Positions 17,217 to 25,323 are shown, counted from the first letter of the stretch. The stretch is 64,000 bases of DNA from an uncultured Pseudomonadales bacterium (GCA_958296025.1 OY282430.1:1178001-1242000); one strand, 5' to 3'. Notes: generated by a model from the sequence alone, not told the origin. Made by a program: numbers and translations.

Positions 17217-18735
17217 TGTCAAACCAAAGTAGAAATGTCCCCTTTTCTCCAAAGTTAAAATGTCCCCTTCCCTGTTTTCCGTTCCCAAGCGGACGTTGCT
17301 GGATTCGCCGGGGGGCGGCGGGGCCGTGAACGGAGGGAGCGGAGCGACCGGAGGTCACGGCCCCGCCGCGGCGCGCTCGGCGCCGACGCGCGCCGCCCGC
17401 CTCCAAGGATGGTCCGGGGCGGGCTTCCAGTTCGGGCGCGCCTGTTGGCGCGCCTTGGCCCGGTCCACCGCATGGCGGACGCTCTTTTCGTCCTCCACGG
17501 AAACGGGCGGCTCCCCCTCGGCCAGCACCCGGAACGCAAGCGGCCGCCCGTCCCGAAGGATCGCCACCCGCCCGTCGAAGCCCTCGCAGACCGTCACCCG
17601 GGCGCCGCGCAGTCCGTAGCCTTGGCCCCGAACCTGGATCTGGTGCTCCCGACCGCGGTAGCGGAGCGTCAGGCTCCTCGACACCTTGCGCGTCGAGTGC
17701 AGGGACAGGATCAGGCCCAGCTCCGCCGCGTCGTGCAGCACCGGCCGGTGCGCGTCCGCCGGGCAAAGGGGCTCCACCGCGAAGCGCCGGTTGTGGTCCT
17801 CCATGAACTCCGGCAGGAAGGCGTTGCCGGCCTCCATGCCGTCGATGCCCCGCAGCCGCATCTCCTTGACCAAACGGTCCTGCAGCGTCCCGTTGGCCCG
17901 CTCCACCCGCCCCTTCGCCTGCGGGCTGCCCGCATGGATCGGCTCGATGTCCAGCGTCCTCAGCGCCCGCCCGAACTGCGTCAGCTCCCCCTCGCGCTCC
18001 CGATGGTTCACCCGGAAGACCCCATGCTTGTCCGAATAAACCGCCACCGGGCGGCCATGCCCGTCCAAGTGGCCGCGCAGCACCTCCATGTAGGCCTCGG
18101 TGGTCTCCGCCGGGACGAACCGCAGCGCCAGAAGCCGGCTGGTCGCGTCGTCGATGAACACGATCAGCGAGCACCGCGGCCCCCGGTCCTCGAACCAGGC
18201 GTGCTCCGAGCCGTCGACCTGAACCAGCTCCCCGAAGCACGGACGACGGGGGCGCCTCTGGCGAACCGGCGCCCCCCGGCGCGGCTTGGCCCGCCGCAGG
18301 CCATCCTCAAGCATCCACTTGCGCAGCGTCTCCGCCGACAGCCTGAAGCCGTGAACCTCCACCAGCTTCTCCCGAGCGAACGTCGGCCCGAAGTCCGCGT
18401 AGCGCTCCCGAACCAAGTCCATCGCCCGCCCGCGCACCTCCGCCGCAATCGCGTTGTTCGACCGCCTCCCCCGACGCCCGGACGTCAATCCCGCCGCGCC
18501 GCGCTCCCGGTAGCGCCGCACCAAGCGCTTGACCTGGCGAACCCCCAAGCCCAAACGCTCCGCCGCCTGACGCTGCCGAACCCGTCCCTCCGCCGCGTCC
18601 CTGACCACGCCAAGCCTGTCCGCCTCCTTGCCGCTCATCAACACCAACCCTTCCGACATCCGTCCGCCCTCCGGCACAGCCAAAAGGGGACATTTCTACT
18701 TTGGAGAAAGGGGACATTACAGCTTTGGGCTGACA
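17217..18735. mobile_element. IS1202-type (ISNCY group) insertion sequence
   Basis: A 1519-bp element bounded by imperfect terminal inverted repeats that begin TGTCA and both contain CAAAG and AATGTCCCC in the same spacing. Each end carries the CAAAG...AATGTCCCC unit twice, as subterminal repeats. One full-length transposase is encoded on the minus strand. Exact 16-bp direct repeats flank it; long target duplications are a known trait of IS1202-related elements. It is inserted between the FixH-like gene and the di-haem peroxidase. Confidence 0.9.
17355..18659 (-). CDS. IS1202-type transposase
   Basis: A DDE transposase with an N-terminal helix-turn-helix (about 10-50, RQRQAAERLGLGVRQVKRLV), a linker region (SGRRGRRSNN) and an RNase-H-like catalytic core: first Asp in ELVQVDGSEH, second in SDKHGVFRV, and Glu in AKGRVERANGTLQD. 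The C-terminal part has an SH3-like tail (LRYRGREHQIQVRG). It appears intact. ATG 18659 gives SEGLVLMSGKEADRL, the normal start of this group; a TTG at 18683 would extend it. The coding sequence is more GC-rich than its neighbours. Confidence 0.9.
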   Translation of the reverse strand: MSEGLVLMSGKEADRLGVVRDAAEGRVRQRQAAERLGLGVRQVKRLVRRYRERGAAGLTSGRRGRRSNNAIAAEVRGRAMDLVRERYADFGPTFAREKLVEVHGFRLSAETLRKWMLEDGLRRAKPRRGAPVRQRRPRRPCFGELVQVDGSEHAWFEDRGPRCSLIVFIDDATSRLLALRFVPAETTEAYMEVLRGHLDGHGRPVAVYSDKHGVFRVNHREREGELTQFGRALRTLDIEPIHAGSPQAKGRVERANGTLQDRLVKEMRLRGIDGMEAGNAFLPEFMEDHNRRFAVEPLCPADAHRPVLHDAAELGLILSLHSTRKVSRSLTLRYRGREHQIQVRGQGYGLRGARVTVCEGFDGRVAILRDGRPLAFRVLAEGEPPVSVEDEKSVRHAVDRAKARQQARPNWKPAPDHPWRRAARVGAERAAAGP

Positions 18736-18751
18736 CTTGACCGGTCGTGCA
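18736..18751. repeat. Right copy of 16-bp target-site duplication
   Basis: Identical to 17201-17216 and abuts the right end of the insertion sequence. The stop codon of the FixH-like gene begins 2 bp further on. Confidence 0.9.
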
Positions 18752-18752
18752 G

Positions 18753-19187
18753 CTACAAGTCCAAAGATAGGGAAAGGGAATCCGTGCCCTGGGCCGCCCG
18801 AACGGTCAGCACCAGTTCCCAAGCGCCGCCCATGTGGAACCTCATGCCCTCGATCAGGTAACGCCCGTCGCCGAGGTAGGCAGTGGCTTGGGGCGCCGTT
18901 GGCAATCCGTGGTCATGGGCGGGCATGCCGCCGGATATTTGGATGTCGGCGTTGGCCACGGGAGCGCCACCGGCATCCGTAATGCGCACCACCCATGCGT
19001 GGATGCGATTGATGGTGATGGGGTCCAGGGCGGCGGCGTAGCTGATGCGGTAGCGGCCAAGGGTTGTGGGTTGAGCGCTGGCCGGATCCGGGATTGGCAA
19101 GGCGACCTCACTGAAGGCGCTGCAAGCAAACCACAGCGCCGCCAGCGGAAACAGGGCGGGACAGCTTGAGAATAGGGTTTTCCGCAT
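18753..19187 (-). CDS. FixH/YtkA-like exported protein
   Basis: A 144-residue protein with a signal peptide (FPLAALWFACSAFSEVA) and a single immunoglobulin-like FixH/YtkA domain: VRITDAGGAPVANADIQISG, PAHDHGLPTAP, YLIEGMRFHMGGAWELVL, quoted separately as short motifs. The HDHG histidines and MRFHMGG are the family hallmark and suggest metal binding. It was originally the first gene of a unit with the di-haem peroxidase; the insertion element sits 1 bp beyond its stop codon. A role as metal-binding partner of the peroxidase is inferred. Confidence 0.75.
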   Translation of the reverse strand: MRKTLFSSCPALFPLAALWFACSAFSEVALPIPDPASAQPTTLGRYRISYAAALDPITINRIHAWVVRITDAGGAPVANADIQISGGMPAHDHGLPTAPQATAYLGDGRYLIEGMRFHMGGAWELVLTVRAAQGTDSLSLSLDL

Positions 19188-19205
19188 GAACAGAGCCTAA
19201 CTTGG

Positions 19206-19262
19206 TGTCCTGTCCGGCAAATAACTCCCCATCTAAAGTGCGCTTATTAACAGGACAGGACC
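19206..19262. mobile_element. Short, internally deleted copy of the TGTCCTGTC MITE
   Basis: Left end TGTCCTGTCCGGCAAATAAC and right end TTAACAGGACAGGAC are the termini of the element seen in full at 27580-27738 and 29002-29165, with almost all of the interior missing (57 bp). The right flank is CTAG; the left flank (TTGG) is diverged. The right boundary provides the TAG stop codon of the next gene. Confidence 0.75.
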
Positions 19263-19544
19263 CTAGCTCATCACGCCGTCGGCAACCTTGGGCTTCAGGT
19301 CCGGCAGGAAGGTGGGAACGCCGCCTTCGACGGTGCAACCGAACAGGGTGGTTTGGGTAAAGGGTTCTTTGATTTGATCGTCAACGGGGATCAGCTTGCC
19401 GTGCTCGAAGCCGCCGAAACAGATGTTGCCTCTGTCTCGGTCGGCCCGCACCGGCGGTTCCTCCGGCACCTCAACGGCGTTGATGGAAGTGCTGGCCGCC
19501 AAGGCCAAGGCGGCGAGCATCAAGCGTGAAGGCGATGGTGTCAA
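19263..19544 (-). CDS. Small secreted protein of unknown function
   Basis: A 93-residue protein with a signal peptide (LMLAALALAASTSINAVE). The mature part is short and polar with two cysteines (GNICFGGFEHG and LFGCTVEG), possibly forming one disulphide. No family recognised. Its TAG stop codon is the CTAG target duplication at the edge of the MITE, so the original 3' end may have been different and the last few residues may be new. It lies upstream of the FixH-like gene on the same strand. Confidence 0.55.
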   Translation of the reverse strand: MTPSPSRLMLAALALAASTSINAVEVPEEPPVRADRDRGNICFGGFEHGKLIPVDDQIKEPFTQTTLFGCTVEGGVPTFLPDLKPKVADGVMS

Positions 19545-19609
19545 TGCACTGCCCGCAGACCAATGAAGTAGGCAGCCTAGGCAGCGAAAGTGACAGTTTT
19601 ATGAAGACC

Positions 19610-20687
19610 TAGATTCAACCCATAAGTGCAACACTTCCTTCGTCAAGGATAGCATCCCGGAACGCCTCCTTGGGGGTTCGGTAGTCCAAGCATTTCCGCG
19701 GGCGGTTGTTGAGCTTGTCGATGGCGGACCGGACCTGCTCCGGGCGCACCTGTGACAGTGGCATGGACTTGGGGAAGTATTGCCGAAGCAGGCCGTTGCC
19801 GTTCTCGTTCGTGCCGCGCTCGCAACTGCGGTAGGGCGTGGCGAAGTAATCCTCGCAGGCCAGCGCCCGCGCCACCCGGACATGGTCGCTGAACTCCCGT
19901 CCATTGTCGTAGGTGATGGTGCGGACCCATTGGGCGATGGGCGAGAGCAGATGCAGCAGGGCATTCGCCGTCTCCAGCTTGGTCTTGCGCATGATCGGAT
20001 GCGCCAGCATGAACCGGGTCTTGCGCTCCGCCAGCGTCACCAGAGCGCCGCGATGTCCCTTGCCGATCACCGTGTCGGCCTCCCAATCGCCCAGCCGGGA
20101 GCGCTCGTCCACCACGGGCGGACGCTCCGATATGTCCGTGCGGCAAGGGATCCGCCCCCGAAAGTCGTTCTTGCCGTAGCGCTTGCGGCGTTTCCTGTGC
20201 GAATGGCGCAGAAAGCGGTGAAGACCTCCGCCGTTGGCCTTGTCCAGCCAGATGCGGCGGTAGATGGCCTCGTGCGACACCGCCGGCATTCCCTCGGCCT
20301 TCATCCGCCCGCTGATCTGCTCCGGGCTCCAGCCGTCCGACAGGCGGGCGTCCACGAAAGCCGCCGCCTCCGGCGTCATCCTGACGCATTTGGGCTTGGC
20401 CTTGAGGCGCTCCCGCGCCTTGCGGTCCGCCTGCTGGTGGCGATAGCCTCGCTGTCCGGCGTTGCGCCTCAACTCGCGGCTGACGGTGCTGTGGCAGCGC
20501 CCCATGCCAGCCGCAATGCTGCGCATGGAGCGGCCCTCCTTGCGCAACGCTTCAATGTGGTATCGTTCCTCTTGGGCCAAGTGGGCGTAGCCTTGCATCT
20601 GCAACTCCTGGGTTTTTGATCGGGCCAAGGATGATGTTACCCCGCTTGGCCCAACAAACTAGGTGTTGCACTTGTGAGTTGAATCTA
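19610..20687. mobile_element. IS30-family insertion sequence
   Basis: About 1078 bp with terminal inverted repeats TAGATTCAAC.CA.AAGTGCAACAC at both ends (26 bp with a few mismatches) around one transposase gene. Outside the element, TATGAAGAC occurs on both sides (19600-19608 and 20695-20703), but 7 bp away from the right end as I draw it, so the exact boundary and target duplication are uncertain. Confidence 0.85.
19615..20598 (-). CDS. IS30-family transposase
   Basis: Intact DDE transposase of about 327 residues. N-terminal helix-turn-helix region (HLAQEERYHIEALRKEGRS; MGRCHSTVSRELRRN) and a second DNA-binding segment (SDGWSPEQISGRM) are characteristic of IS30. Catalytic residues: Asp in LGDWEADTVIGKGH, Asp in TYDNGREFSDH, and Glu in ERGTNENGNGLLRQYFPK. 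ATG 20598 is used; a TTG ten codons earlier is possible. The stop codon lies inside the left terminal repeat. Confidence 0.93.
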   Translation of the reverse strand: MQGYAHLAQEERYHIEALRKEGRSMRSIAAGMGRCHSTVSRELRRNAGQRGYRHQQADRKARERLKAKPKCVRMTPEAAAFVDARLSDGWSPEQISGRMKAEGMPAVSHEAIYRRIWLDKANGGGLHRFLRHSHRKRRKRYGKNDFRGRIPCRTDISERPPVVDERSRLGDWEADTVIGKGHRGALVTLAERKTRFMLAHPIMRKTKLETANALLHLLSPIAQWVRTITYDNGREFSDHVRVARALACEDYFATPYRSCERGTNENGNGLLRQYFPKSMPLSQVRPEQVRSAIDKLNNRPRKCLDYRTPKEAFRDAILDEGSVALMG

Positions 20688-21033
20688 GAAGATCTATGAA
20701 GACTTTGCGTTTTTTTCCGCCTGCCTTTTGGTGTGCCGTTGAGGATGGCTTGCAGGCTGCGCCCGGAGCAAGGCGAAGCATCGGACTTGGCGGCCCGCCC
20801 GCCGCTACTCCAGCAGGTTGGCGCGGCCGTCGTGGGAGGCGAGGCGAAATTCTTGAGGGTTCGCGCAAGAACAGCCAAACTAACGCCCCATTCGGCCAGT
20901 GCGCATGATTGCAGAGCGCGTTTCGCCCGCCCTTGGCGATGGGGTCGGACCTGCCCTTGCCGGCTGCGCCTCGCCGCAGGTCCCGCGCAATGTGCTCATG
21001 GGATGCGAATTGGCTTGGCGGAGCATTGTTGAT
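20688..21033. other. Intergenic region without a recognisable gene
   Basis: 346 bp between the IS30 element and tesB. Open frames here lack homology-like composition. The tesB promoter must be in this stretch or lost to the insertion; no clear -35/-10 pair stands out. Confidence 0.5.
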
Positions 21034-21870
21034 ATGAACATCGGTTTTGCATCCCTGACGACCCTCGAGCGGCTGGGCGATCATGCCTTCCGCGGTCCGC
21101 CCGCCCCAGACAAGGGAGACGCCTTATACGGCGGGCATTTGCTGGCGCAGTGCGTGGTGGCCGCCGCCGCCACTGTCGATGGCGGCCGGCCGGCGCATTC
21201 GCTGCATGCCTACTTCCTACGCCCCGGTGATTCCGATGCGCGGGTGGAGATCGGCATCGAGCGGGTGCGGGATGGGCGCTCCTTTTCCGCCCGGCAGGCC
21301 ATCGCGGTGCAGCACGGCAAGGAGCGCTTCCGCATGATCGCCTCCTTTCAGGCAGCCGAGGAATCGCCCCCCTACAGCGGTGTGCGGATGCCCCAGGCGC
21401 CGCCGCCGGATGCAGTCCGCTTCACCTATGACGATTTCACCTTGGCCGAAACCGGCGCGTCTTTCTGGCACGGAATGGACCGCCCCATGGACATTCGCTA
21501 CGTCAATCCGCCGGCCCGAGGCGAGGCGTCCAGCGCGCCGCAGTTGATGTGGATGCGCATTCGCGAACCCTTGCCGGCGGATGCGATTCTGCATCAAGCC
21601 GGCATCGCCTATCTTTCCGACAGCACCTTGGCGGACAACGCGATGTTGCCGCACGGGCTGCGCTGGCCGGACAGCGACTTCGCCGGCACCAGCCTGGACC
21701 ATGCCATGTGGTTCCATCACCCTGCCAAGGCCGATGCATGGCTGCTGTTTGAACAGACCGTGGTGGTCACCGGCCAAGGGCGCGGCTTGGTGGAGGGAAA
21801 GTTCTTCGACCAAGCGGGTAAACTGGTGGCCAGCTGCGTTCAGGAGGCCTTGATGCGATGGGCGGGATAA
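21034..21870 (+). CDS. tesB: Acyl-CoA thioesterase II (TesB family)
   Basis: Double-hotdog thioesterase hydrolysing acyl-CoA to free fatty acid and CoA. The N-terminal hotdog shows YGGHLLAQCVVAAAATVDG and SLHAYFLRPGD; SFSARQAIAVQHGK follows. The C-terminal hotdog has the catalytic Asp in AYLSDSTL, then SLDHAMWFHHP and GRGLVEGKFFDQAGKLVAS. ATG 21034 gives NIGFASLTTLERLGDH, the usual start. First gene of a three-gene unit: the CULT-domain gene begins 4 bp after its stop. 278 residues, typical. Confidence 0.92.
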   Translation: MNIGFASLTTLERLGDHAFRGPPAPDKGDALYGGHLLAQCVVAAAATVDGGRPAHSLHAYFLRPGDSDARVEIGIERVRDGRSFSARQAIAVQHGKERFRMIASFQAAEESPPYSGVRMPQAPPPDAVRFTYDDFTLAETGASFWHGMDRPMDIRYVNPPARGEASSAPQLMWMRIREPLPADAILHQAGIAYLSDSTLADNAMLPHGLRWPDSDFAGTSLDHAMWFHHPAKADAWLLFEQTVVVTGQGRGLVEGKFFDQAGKLVASCVQEALMRWAG

Positions 21871-21873
21871 GCC

Positions 21874-22269
21874 ATGCCTGAGGTGATCGACGAGCAGCGC
21901 CAAGGGCTGGATCCGGCGCTGGGCCGCCTTCTCGAGCGGCACAAGGAGAGCCGCAAGGACTACATCTACTGCGCCGCCTGCTCCACGGTGATCGGCCGCT
22001 TCGGCGACCGCATCGAAGTCAACGGCGGCCATGAGCACCACTGCGTCAATCCCCACGGGCTGCGCTTCCACATCGGCTGCTTTCGCGAGGCCTTGGGCTG
22101 CGACATCAGCGGTGCGCCGCAGGCGGCGGACTCCTGGTTCATGGGCTTTCGCTGGCGCATCGCCAGTTGCGGGGACTGCAAGCGCCATCTCGGCTGGTAT
22201 TTCGACCGCCCGGACCAAAACTACTTCTACGGCCTGATCCTGAACCGCATCCAATATGACCACGATTGA
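21874..22269 (+). CDS. CULT-domain protein, bacterial cereblon homologue
   Basis: A 131-residue single-domain protein matching the thalidomide-binding CULT fold of eukaryotic cereblon and its Magnetospirillum homologue. Zinc ligands: C33 and C36 (CAAC) with C99 and C102 (CGDC). The aromatic cage that binds cyclic imides and uridine-like ligands is complete: W88 (DSWFMG), W94 (FRW) and W108 (HLGWYF), with Phe110 where the Magnetospirillum protein has Tyr. HEHHCVNPHG and FHIGCF are further family motifs. No Lon or DDB1-binding domain is present, as in other bacterial versions. It is sandwiched tightly between tesB (4-bp gap) and the HAD gene (14-bp overlap), implying a shared function that is not known. 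Confidence 0.88.
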   Translation: MPEVIDEQRQGLDPALGRLLERHKESRKDYIYCAACSTVIGRFGDRIEVNGGHEHHCVNPHGLRFHIGCFREALGCDISGAPQAADSWFMGFRWRIASCGDCKRHLGWYFDRPDQNYFYGLILNRIQYDHD

Positions 22270-22930
22270 CCCGAACCGTTACGCCAGCCTCACGTTCGAC
22301 TGCTATGGCACCCTGATCGACTGGGAGGCCGGCATCCTGGGCTACCTGCAGCCGTTGCTGGCCAACTACGACGTGCATGTCATTGACGAATTCCTGTTGG
22401 AGGCCTTCGCCGAACTGGAGCCGGCGCTGCAGGCCGAGGGCGGTGCCTACCGAGATGTGCTGGCGCGGTTGCTGCAGCGCCTCGGCGAGCGGTTAGCCTT
22501 CCAGCCCAAGCCGGCGGAGCTGGCGGGCTTCGCTGCAAGCATCGCCTACTGGCCGCCGTTTGAGGATGCGGTGGCGGCGCTTGAGGTTCTGGCCGGCCAC
22601 TTTGAGCTGGCGATTGTCTCCAACATCGACGATGCGCTGTTCGCCTTTTCCGCCGAGCGCTTGCAGGTTCCCTTCACCGAGGTCATCACCGCGGAGCAAG
22701 CGCAAGCCTACAAGCCGGATGCCAGGGTGTTTGAACTGGCGCTCCGACGCGTGCAAGGCCCCGTGCTGCATGTGGCGCAGAGCCGCTTTCACGACATCCT
22801 GCCCGCCACTGCCGCCGGACTGGACACCGTGTGGATCAACCGACCCTCCAAGGGGGCGGCCAAACCCGTTGCAGCCAACCCGACCTGGACCTTCACCAGC
22901 ATGGCGGAATTCGCCAACGCGGTGGGCTGA
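22256..22930 (+). CDS. HAD-superfamily hydrolase, type II haloacid dehalogenase-like
   Basis: A 224-residue HAD enzyme. Motif I with nucleophile Asp: LTFDCYGTLIDWE; motif II SNIDD; motif III Lys in AYKPDARVF; motif IV with RFHDILPA. The small alpha-helical cap fits the L-2-haloacid dehalogenase or phosphoglycolate-phosphatase-like group; true substrate unknown. The start ATG overlaps the end of the CULT gene by 14 bp, so the two are translationally coupled. Typical length. Confidence 0.85.
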   Translation: MTTIDPNRYASLTFDCYGTLIDWEAGILGYLQPLLANYDVHVIDEFLLEAFAELEPALQAEGGAYRDVLARLLQRLGERLAFQPKPAELAGFAASIAYWPPFEDAVAALEVLAGHFELAIVSNIDDALFAFSAERLQVPFTEVITAEQAQAYKPDARVFELALRRVQGPVLHVAQSRFHDILPATAAGLDTVWINRPSKGAAKPVAANPTWTFTSMAEFANAVG

Positions 22931-23085
22931 GCGGTGCCGGCGCAGACTCCAAGGACCCTAAGGCTAAAATGACGATGCCCGACAAAATCCCGTCCGTTTG
23001 GGTGCGCGCCGGCTGGCCGCGCCGGTCGGCAGCGCCGCAAGAACCACCGTACGCATGGGCCGGCGCAACGGTGGCGCGTTGACCG

Positions 23086-23577
23086 ATGGCGACCAAAGCG
23101 CTCACCACCATAGAAGTTTGCAAGGAGGCGCTGCACTTCGCTGCCGCCCACTTCACCCTGTTCTCCGCCACGCAACGGGAGAACCTGCACGGCCACAACT
23201 TCAACGTGCAGCTGGAGGTGGACGCCGAAGTGGGTGCCGATGGCTTGGCCTTTGACTACAACATCCTCAAGCGGGTGTTGCAGGCCCTGTGCGATCGGCT
23301 CGACGAGCATGTGCTGCTGCCGGAGCGCTCCCCACACTTGCGCATCGTGGAGGATGGAGGGTATCGAGTGGCGTTGTTCAATGGGGAGCGCATCCCGTTC
23401 CTGCCCCGGGATGTGCTGACGCTGCCGGTCAGCAACATTACCGTGGAGGCGTTGGCGACCTGGATTTTGCAGGAATTGCGGGGCGACCCCGCCTTGGCGG
23501 GCTTGGGCATCCAGCGTTGGATGGTCAAGGTTTCCTCGGGCCCCGGCCAGTGGGCGCGGGTACAGTGGCAGGCTTGA
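23086..23577 (+). CDS. 6-pyruvoyltetrahydropterin synthase family protein, PTPS-III-like
   Basis: A 163-residue T-fold enzyme. Zinc histidines are in HFAAAHFT and in the HGH of ENLHGHNFNV. The motif around the active site is ExxHGH (ENLHGH): the catalytic Cys four residues before HGH in QueD is Arg here. ExxHGH is the mark of PTPS-III, which makes 6-hydroxymethyl-dihydropterin from dihydroneopterin triphosphate and replaces FolB in folate synthesis. The C-terminal VSSGPGQWARVQW matches the family's E/G region loosely. Folate rather than queuosine is thus inferred. An SDR follows at 23768. Confidence 0.8.
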   Translation: MATKALTTIEVCKEALHFAAAHFTLFSATQRENLHGHNFNVQLEVDAEVGADGLAFDYNILKRVLQALCDRLDEHVLLPERSPHLRIVEDGGYRVALFNGERIPFLPRDVLTLPVSNITVEALATWILQELRGDPALAGLGIQRWMVKVSSGPGQWARVQWQA

Positions 23578-23741
23578 CTTGGGGCGCCGAAGTGGCCGGC
23601 GGCGTTGGGGAATAATCCCGATGCGTGCGTGAACGACAGGCTGTCCGCGGGACGCCCCTGACTGCCGCCGCCGGGACCTCATTGGAGAATCTGCAGGCAT
23701 GAACGGAATGACCGACGAGATTGCTGTGTGGTTGGCGAGAG

Positions 23742-23758
23742 GCGGGACAGGACACTAG
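23742..23758. repeat. Solo terminal repeat of the TGTCCTGTC MITE
   Basis: GCGGGACAGGACACTAG is an exact match to the inverted terminus of the element, including the CTAG flank, but no second end is present nearby. It sits 9 bp before the SDR start codon, so it contributes the SDR leader. Confidence 0.6.
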
Positions 23759-23767
23759 GAAATAGCC

Positions 23768-24463
23768 GTGAAAACGCTCATCATCACCGGCGCCAGCGCC
23801 GGCATTGGCTTGGCGACGGCGCGGCGCTTTGCCGCGTCGGGCTGGGCGGTCACCAACATCTCCCGACGTCCCTGCCCCCTTGAGGGGGTCAACCATCTGC
23901 GGGGCGACCTGTCTGCGCCGGGCTTTTTGGATGCGCTGCGCAAACCCTTGAGCGTCGCCCTGCAGGGGGCGGATGCGGTGGCGCTTATCCACAATGCCTC
24001 TCGTCTGCTGAACGATAGCGCCGCAGACACGTCCAGCGAGCAGTTGCGGGCGGTCTTTGAAGTCAATCTAGTGGCGGTCAACGCCCTGAACCGCCTCGCC
24101 ATTGCATGGATGCCGTCCGGTTCCGCCATTCTCTACGTTGGCTCCACCTTGGCGGAGAAAGCGGTGCCCAACAGCTACTCCTATGTGGTCAGCAAGCACG
24201 CCTTAGTGGGCATGATGCGGGCCACCTGCCAGGATCTGGTCGGGCGCGGCATCCACACCGCCTGCATCTGCCCCGGCTTCACGGACACGGAAATGCTGCG
24301 CGCCCATGTCCCGGCGCAGGCCATGCCTTCGGTGGCCGGGATGTCCGCCTACGGCCGGCTGATCGAGCCGGAGGAAATTGCCGAAACCCTCTTTTGGGCC
24401 GCGGTCAACCCGGTCATCAACGGTGCCGTTCTGCACGCCAATCTGGGACAGGTGGAGCGATAA
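23768..24463 (+). CDS. Short-chain dehydrogenase/reductase, possibly pteridine reductase-like
   Basis: A 231-residue classical SDR. Cofactor motif TGASAGIG at the N-terminus; NAS in LIHNASRLL; catalytic Ser in YVGSTLAEK; YSYVVSKHA gives Tyr-x-x-x-Lys; PGFTDTEML follows. Start is GTG 23768, with the MITE end just upstream. The preceding pterin enzyme suggests reduction of a pterin (sepiapterin-, FolM- or PTR1-like), but SDR substrate cannot be read from sequence. Convergent with yhhQ. Confidence 0.82.
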   Translation: MKTLIITGASAGIGLATARRFAASGWAVTNISRRPCPLEGVNHLRGDLSAPGFLDALRKPLSVALQGADAVALIHNASRLLNDSAADTSSEQLRAVFEVNLVAVNALNRLAIAWMPSGSAILYVGSTLAEKAVPNSYSYVVSKHALVGMMRATCQDLVGRGIHTACICPGFTDTEMLRAHVPAQAMPSVAGMSAYGRLIEPEEIAETLFWAAVNPVINGAVLHANLGQVER

Positions 24464-24528
24464 GCCTGCAGTGAAGCAACGCGCCATCCCTAGCCGCCGC
24501 AAGCCCGCCTTGGGCGATTGCGCTCGGA

Positions 24529-25323
24529 CTATCCGTCGGTCGCCTCCCCGTCGGGGCGCAGCCCCAAGTAAGGGCGCAGCCATCCGACGCAAAGGTAAGC
24601 CGGACCGGTGTCCAGCGCCGCCATCACCACCTTGAACACATAGCCGGAGAGGATGAAGACCAGCAATTGCGGCGCTAGGGCCGCTTCCGGGTCTATCGGC
24701 AGCACCCCGGCGTAGAAGTGGGTGATGAGGATCACCGCCGTGGTGTCCAGGATCTGGCTGGTCATGGTGGAGGCGTTGTTGCGCAGCCAGAGATGCCGAC
24801 CGGCGGTGACCTTTTTCCAGAAATGGAACAGCCGCACGTCGCAAAGCTGCGCCGCCAAGTAGGCGATCACGGAGGCCGCCACCGCGCCGAAGGCCAGTTC
24901 CCGAATCTCGAAGAACACCGGCAGGCGCCCGGCGGCGTCCCGCTCCGGTAGGCCGGTGGCCAGATCCATCGGCTCGGTGCCGGGCAGCACCCCGCCCAGC
25001 CACAGCAGGAAGATCACCCAGCCGTTCAGCAACATGCCCACCCAAACCATGTCCCGGGCCTTCTTCTCGCCGAACAGCTCGCTGATGAGGTCCGTGCAGA
25101 GAAAAGTGATGGGGTAGGGCAGCACCCCCACCGCCACCAGCATGGGGATGCTGAGGCCGAACAGATCGAAGGACAGATCAACAAAGCGGCTAATGCCCAG
25201 CACGTTCAATAGGGAAAGGGTGCCAAGAAAGACGCCGGAGAGGACCAGGTACACTCGTTGCCGCCGCTTCTCGTAGTTAGGCGGCGTCTGCGTTGGTCTG
25301 GTTGCTAATTGATCTGCCGACAC
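24529..25323 (-). CDS. yhhQ: Queuosine precursor transporter, YhhQ/VUT family
   Basis: A 264-residue inner-membrane protein with about six to seven helices, with LLVAVGVLPYPITFL-type pattern (MLVAVGVLPYPITFLCTDL), ELFGEKKARDMVWVG, and SVIAYLAAQLCDVRLFHFWK, which are diagnostic. YhhQ imports preQ0/preQ1 for queuosine modification of tRNA. Start is GTG 25323 (SADQLATRPTQ); no better start was seen. Convergent with the pterin SDR. Because the nearby PTPS looks like a folate type, the adjacency may not mean shared function. Confidence 0.87.
   Translation of the reverse strand: MSADQLATRPTQTPPNYEKRRQRVYLVLSGVFLGTLSLLNVLGISRFVDLSFDLFGLSIPMLVAVGVLPYPITFLCTDLISELFGEKKARDMVWVGMLLNGWVIFLLWLGGVLPGTEPMDLATGLPERDAAGRLPVFFEIRELAFGAVAASVIAYLAAQLCDVRLFHFWKKVTAGRHLWLRNNASTMTSQILDTTAVILITHFYAGVLPIDPEAALAPQLLVFILSGYVFKVVMAALDTGPAYLCVGWLRPYLGLRPDGEATDG

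Noticed and set aside
22789-23700. A minus-strand frame covering the HAD and PTPS genes
   Set aside because: It crosses two well-supported plus-strand genes and shows no motif.
23086-25323. A queuosine operon (QueD plus YhhQ)
   Set aside because: The PTPS protein lacks the QueD Cys-x3-HGH motif and yhhQ is convergent, not co-transcribed.
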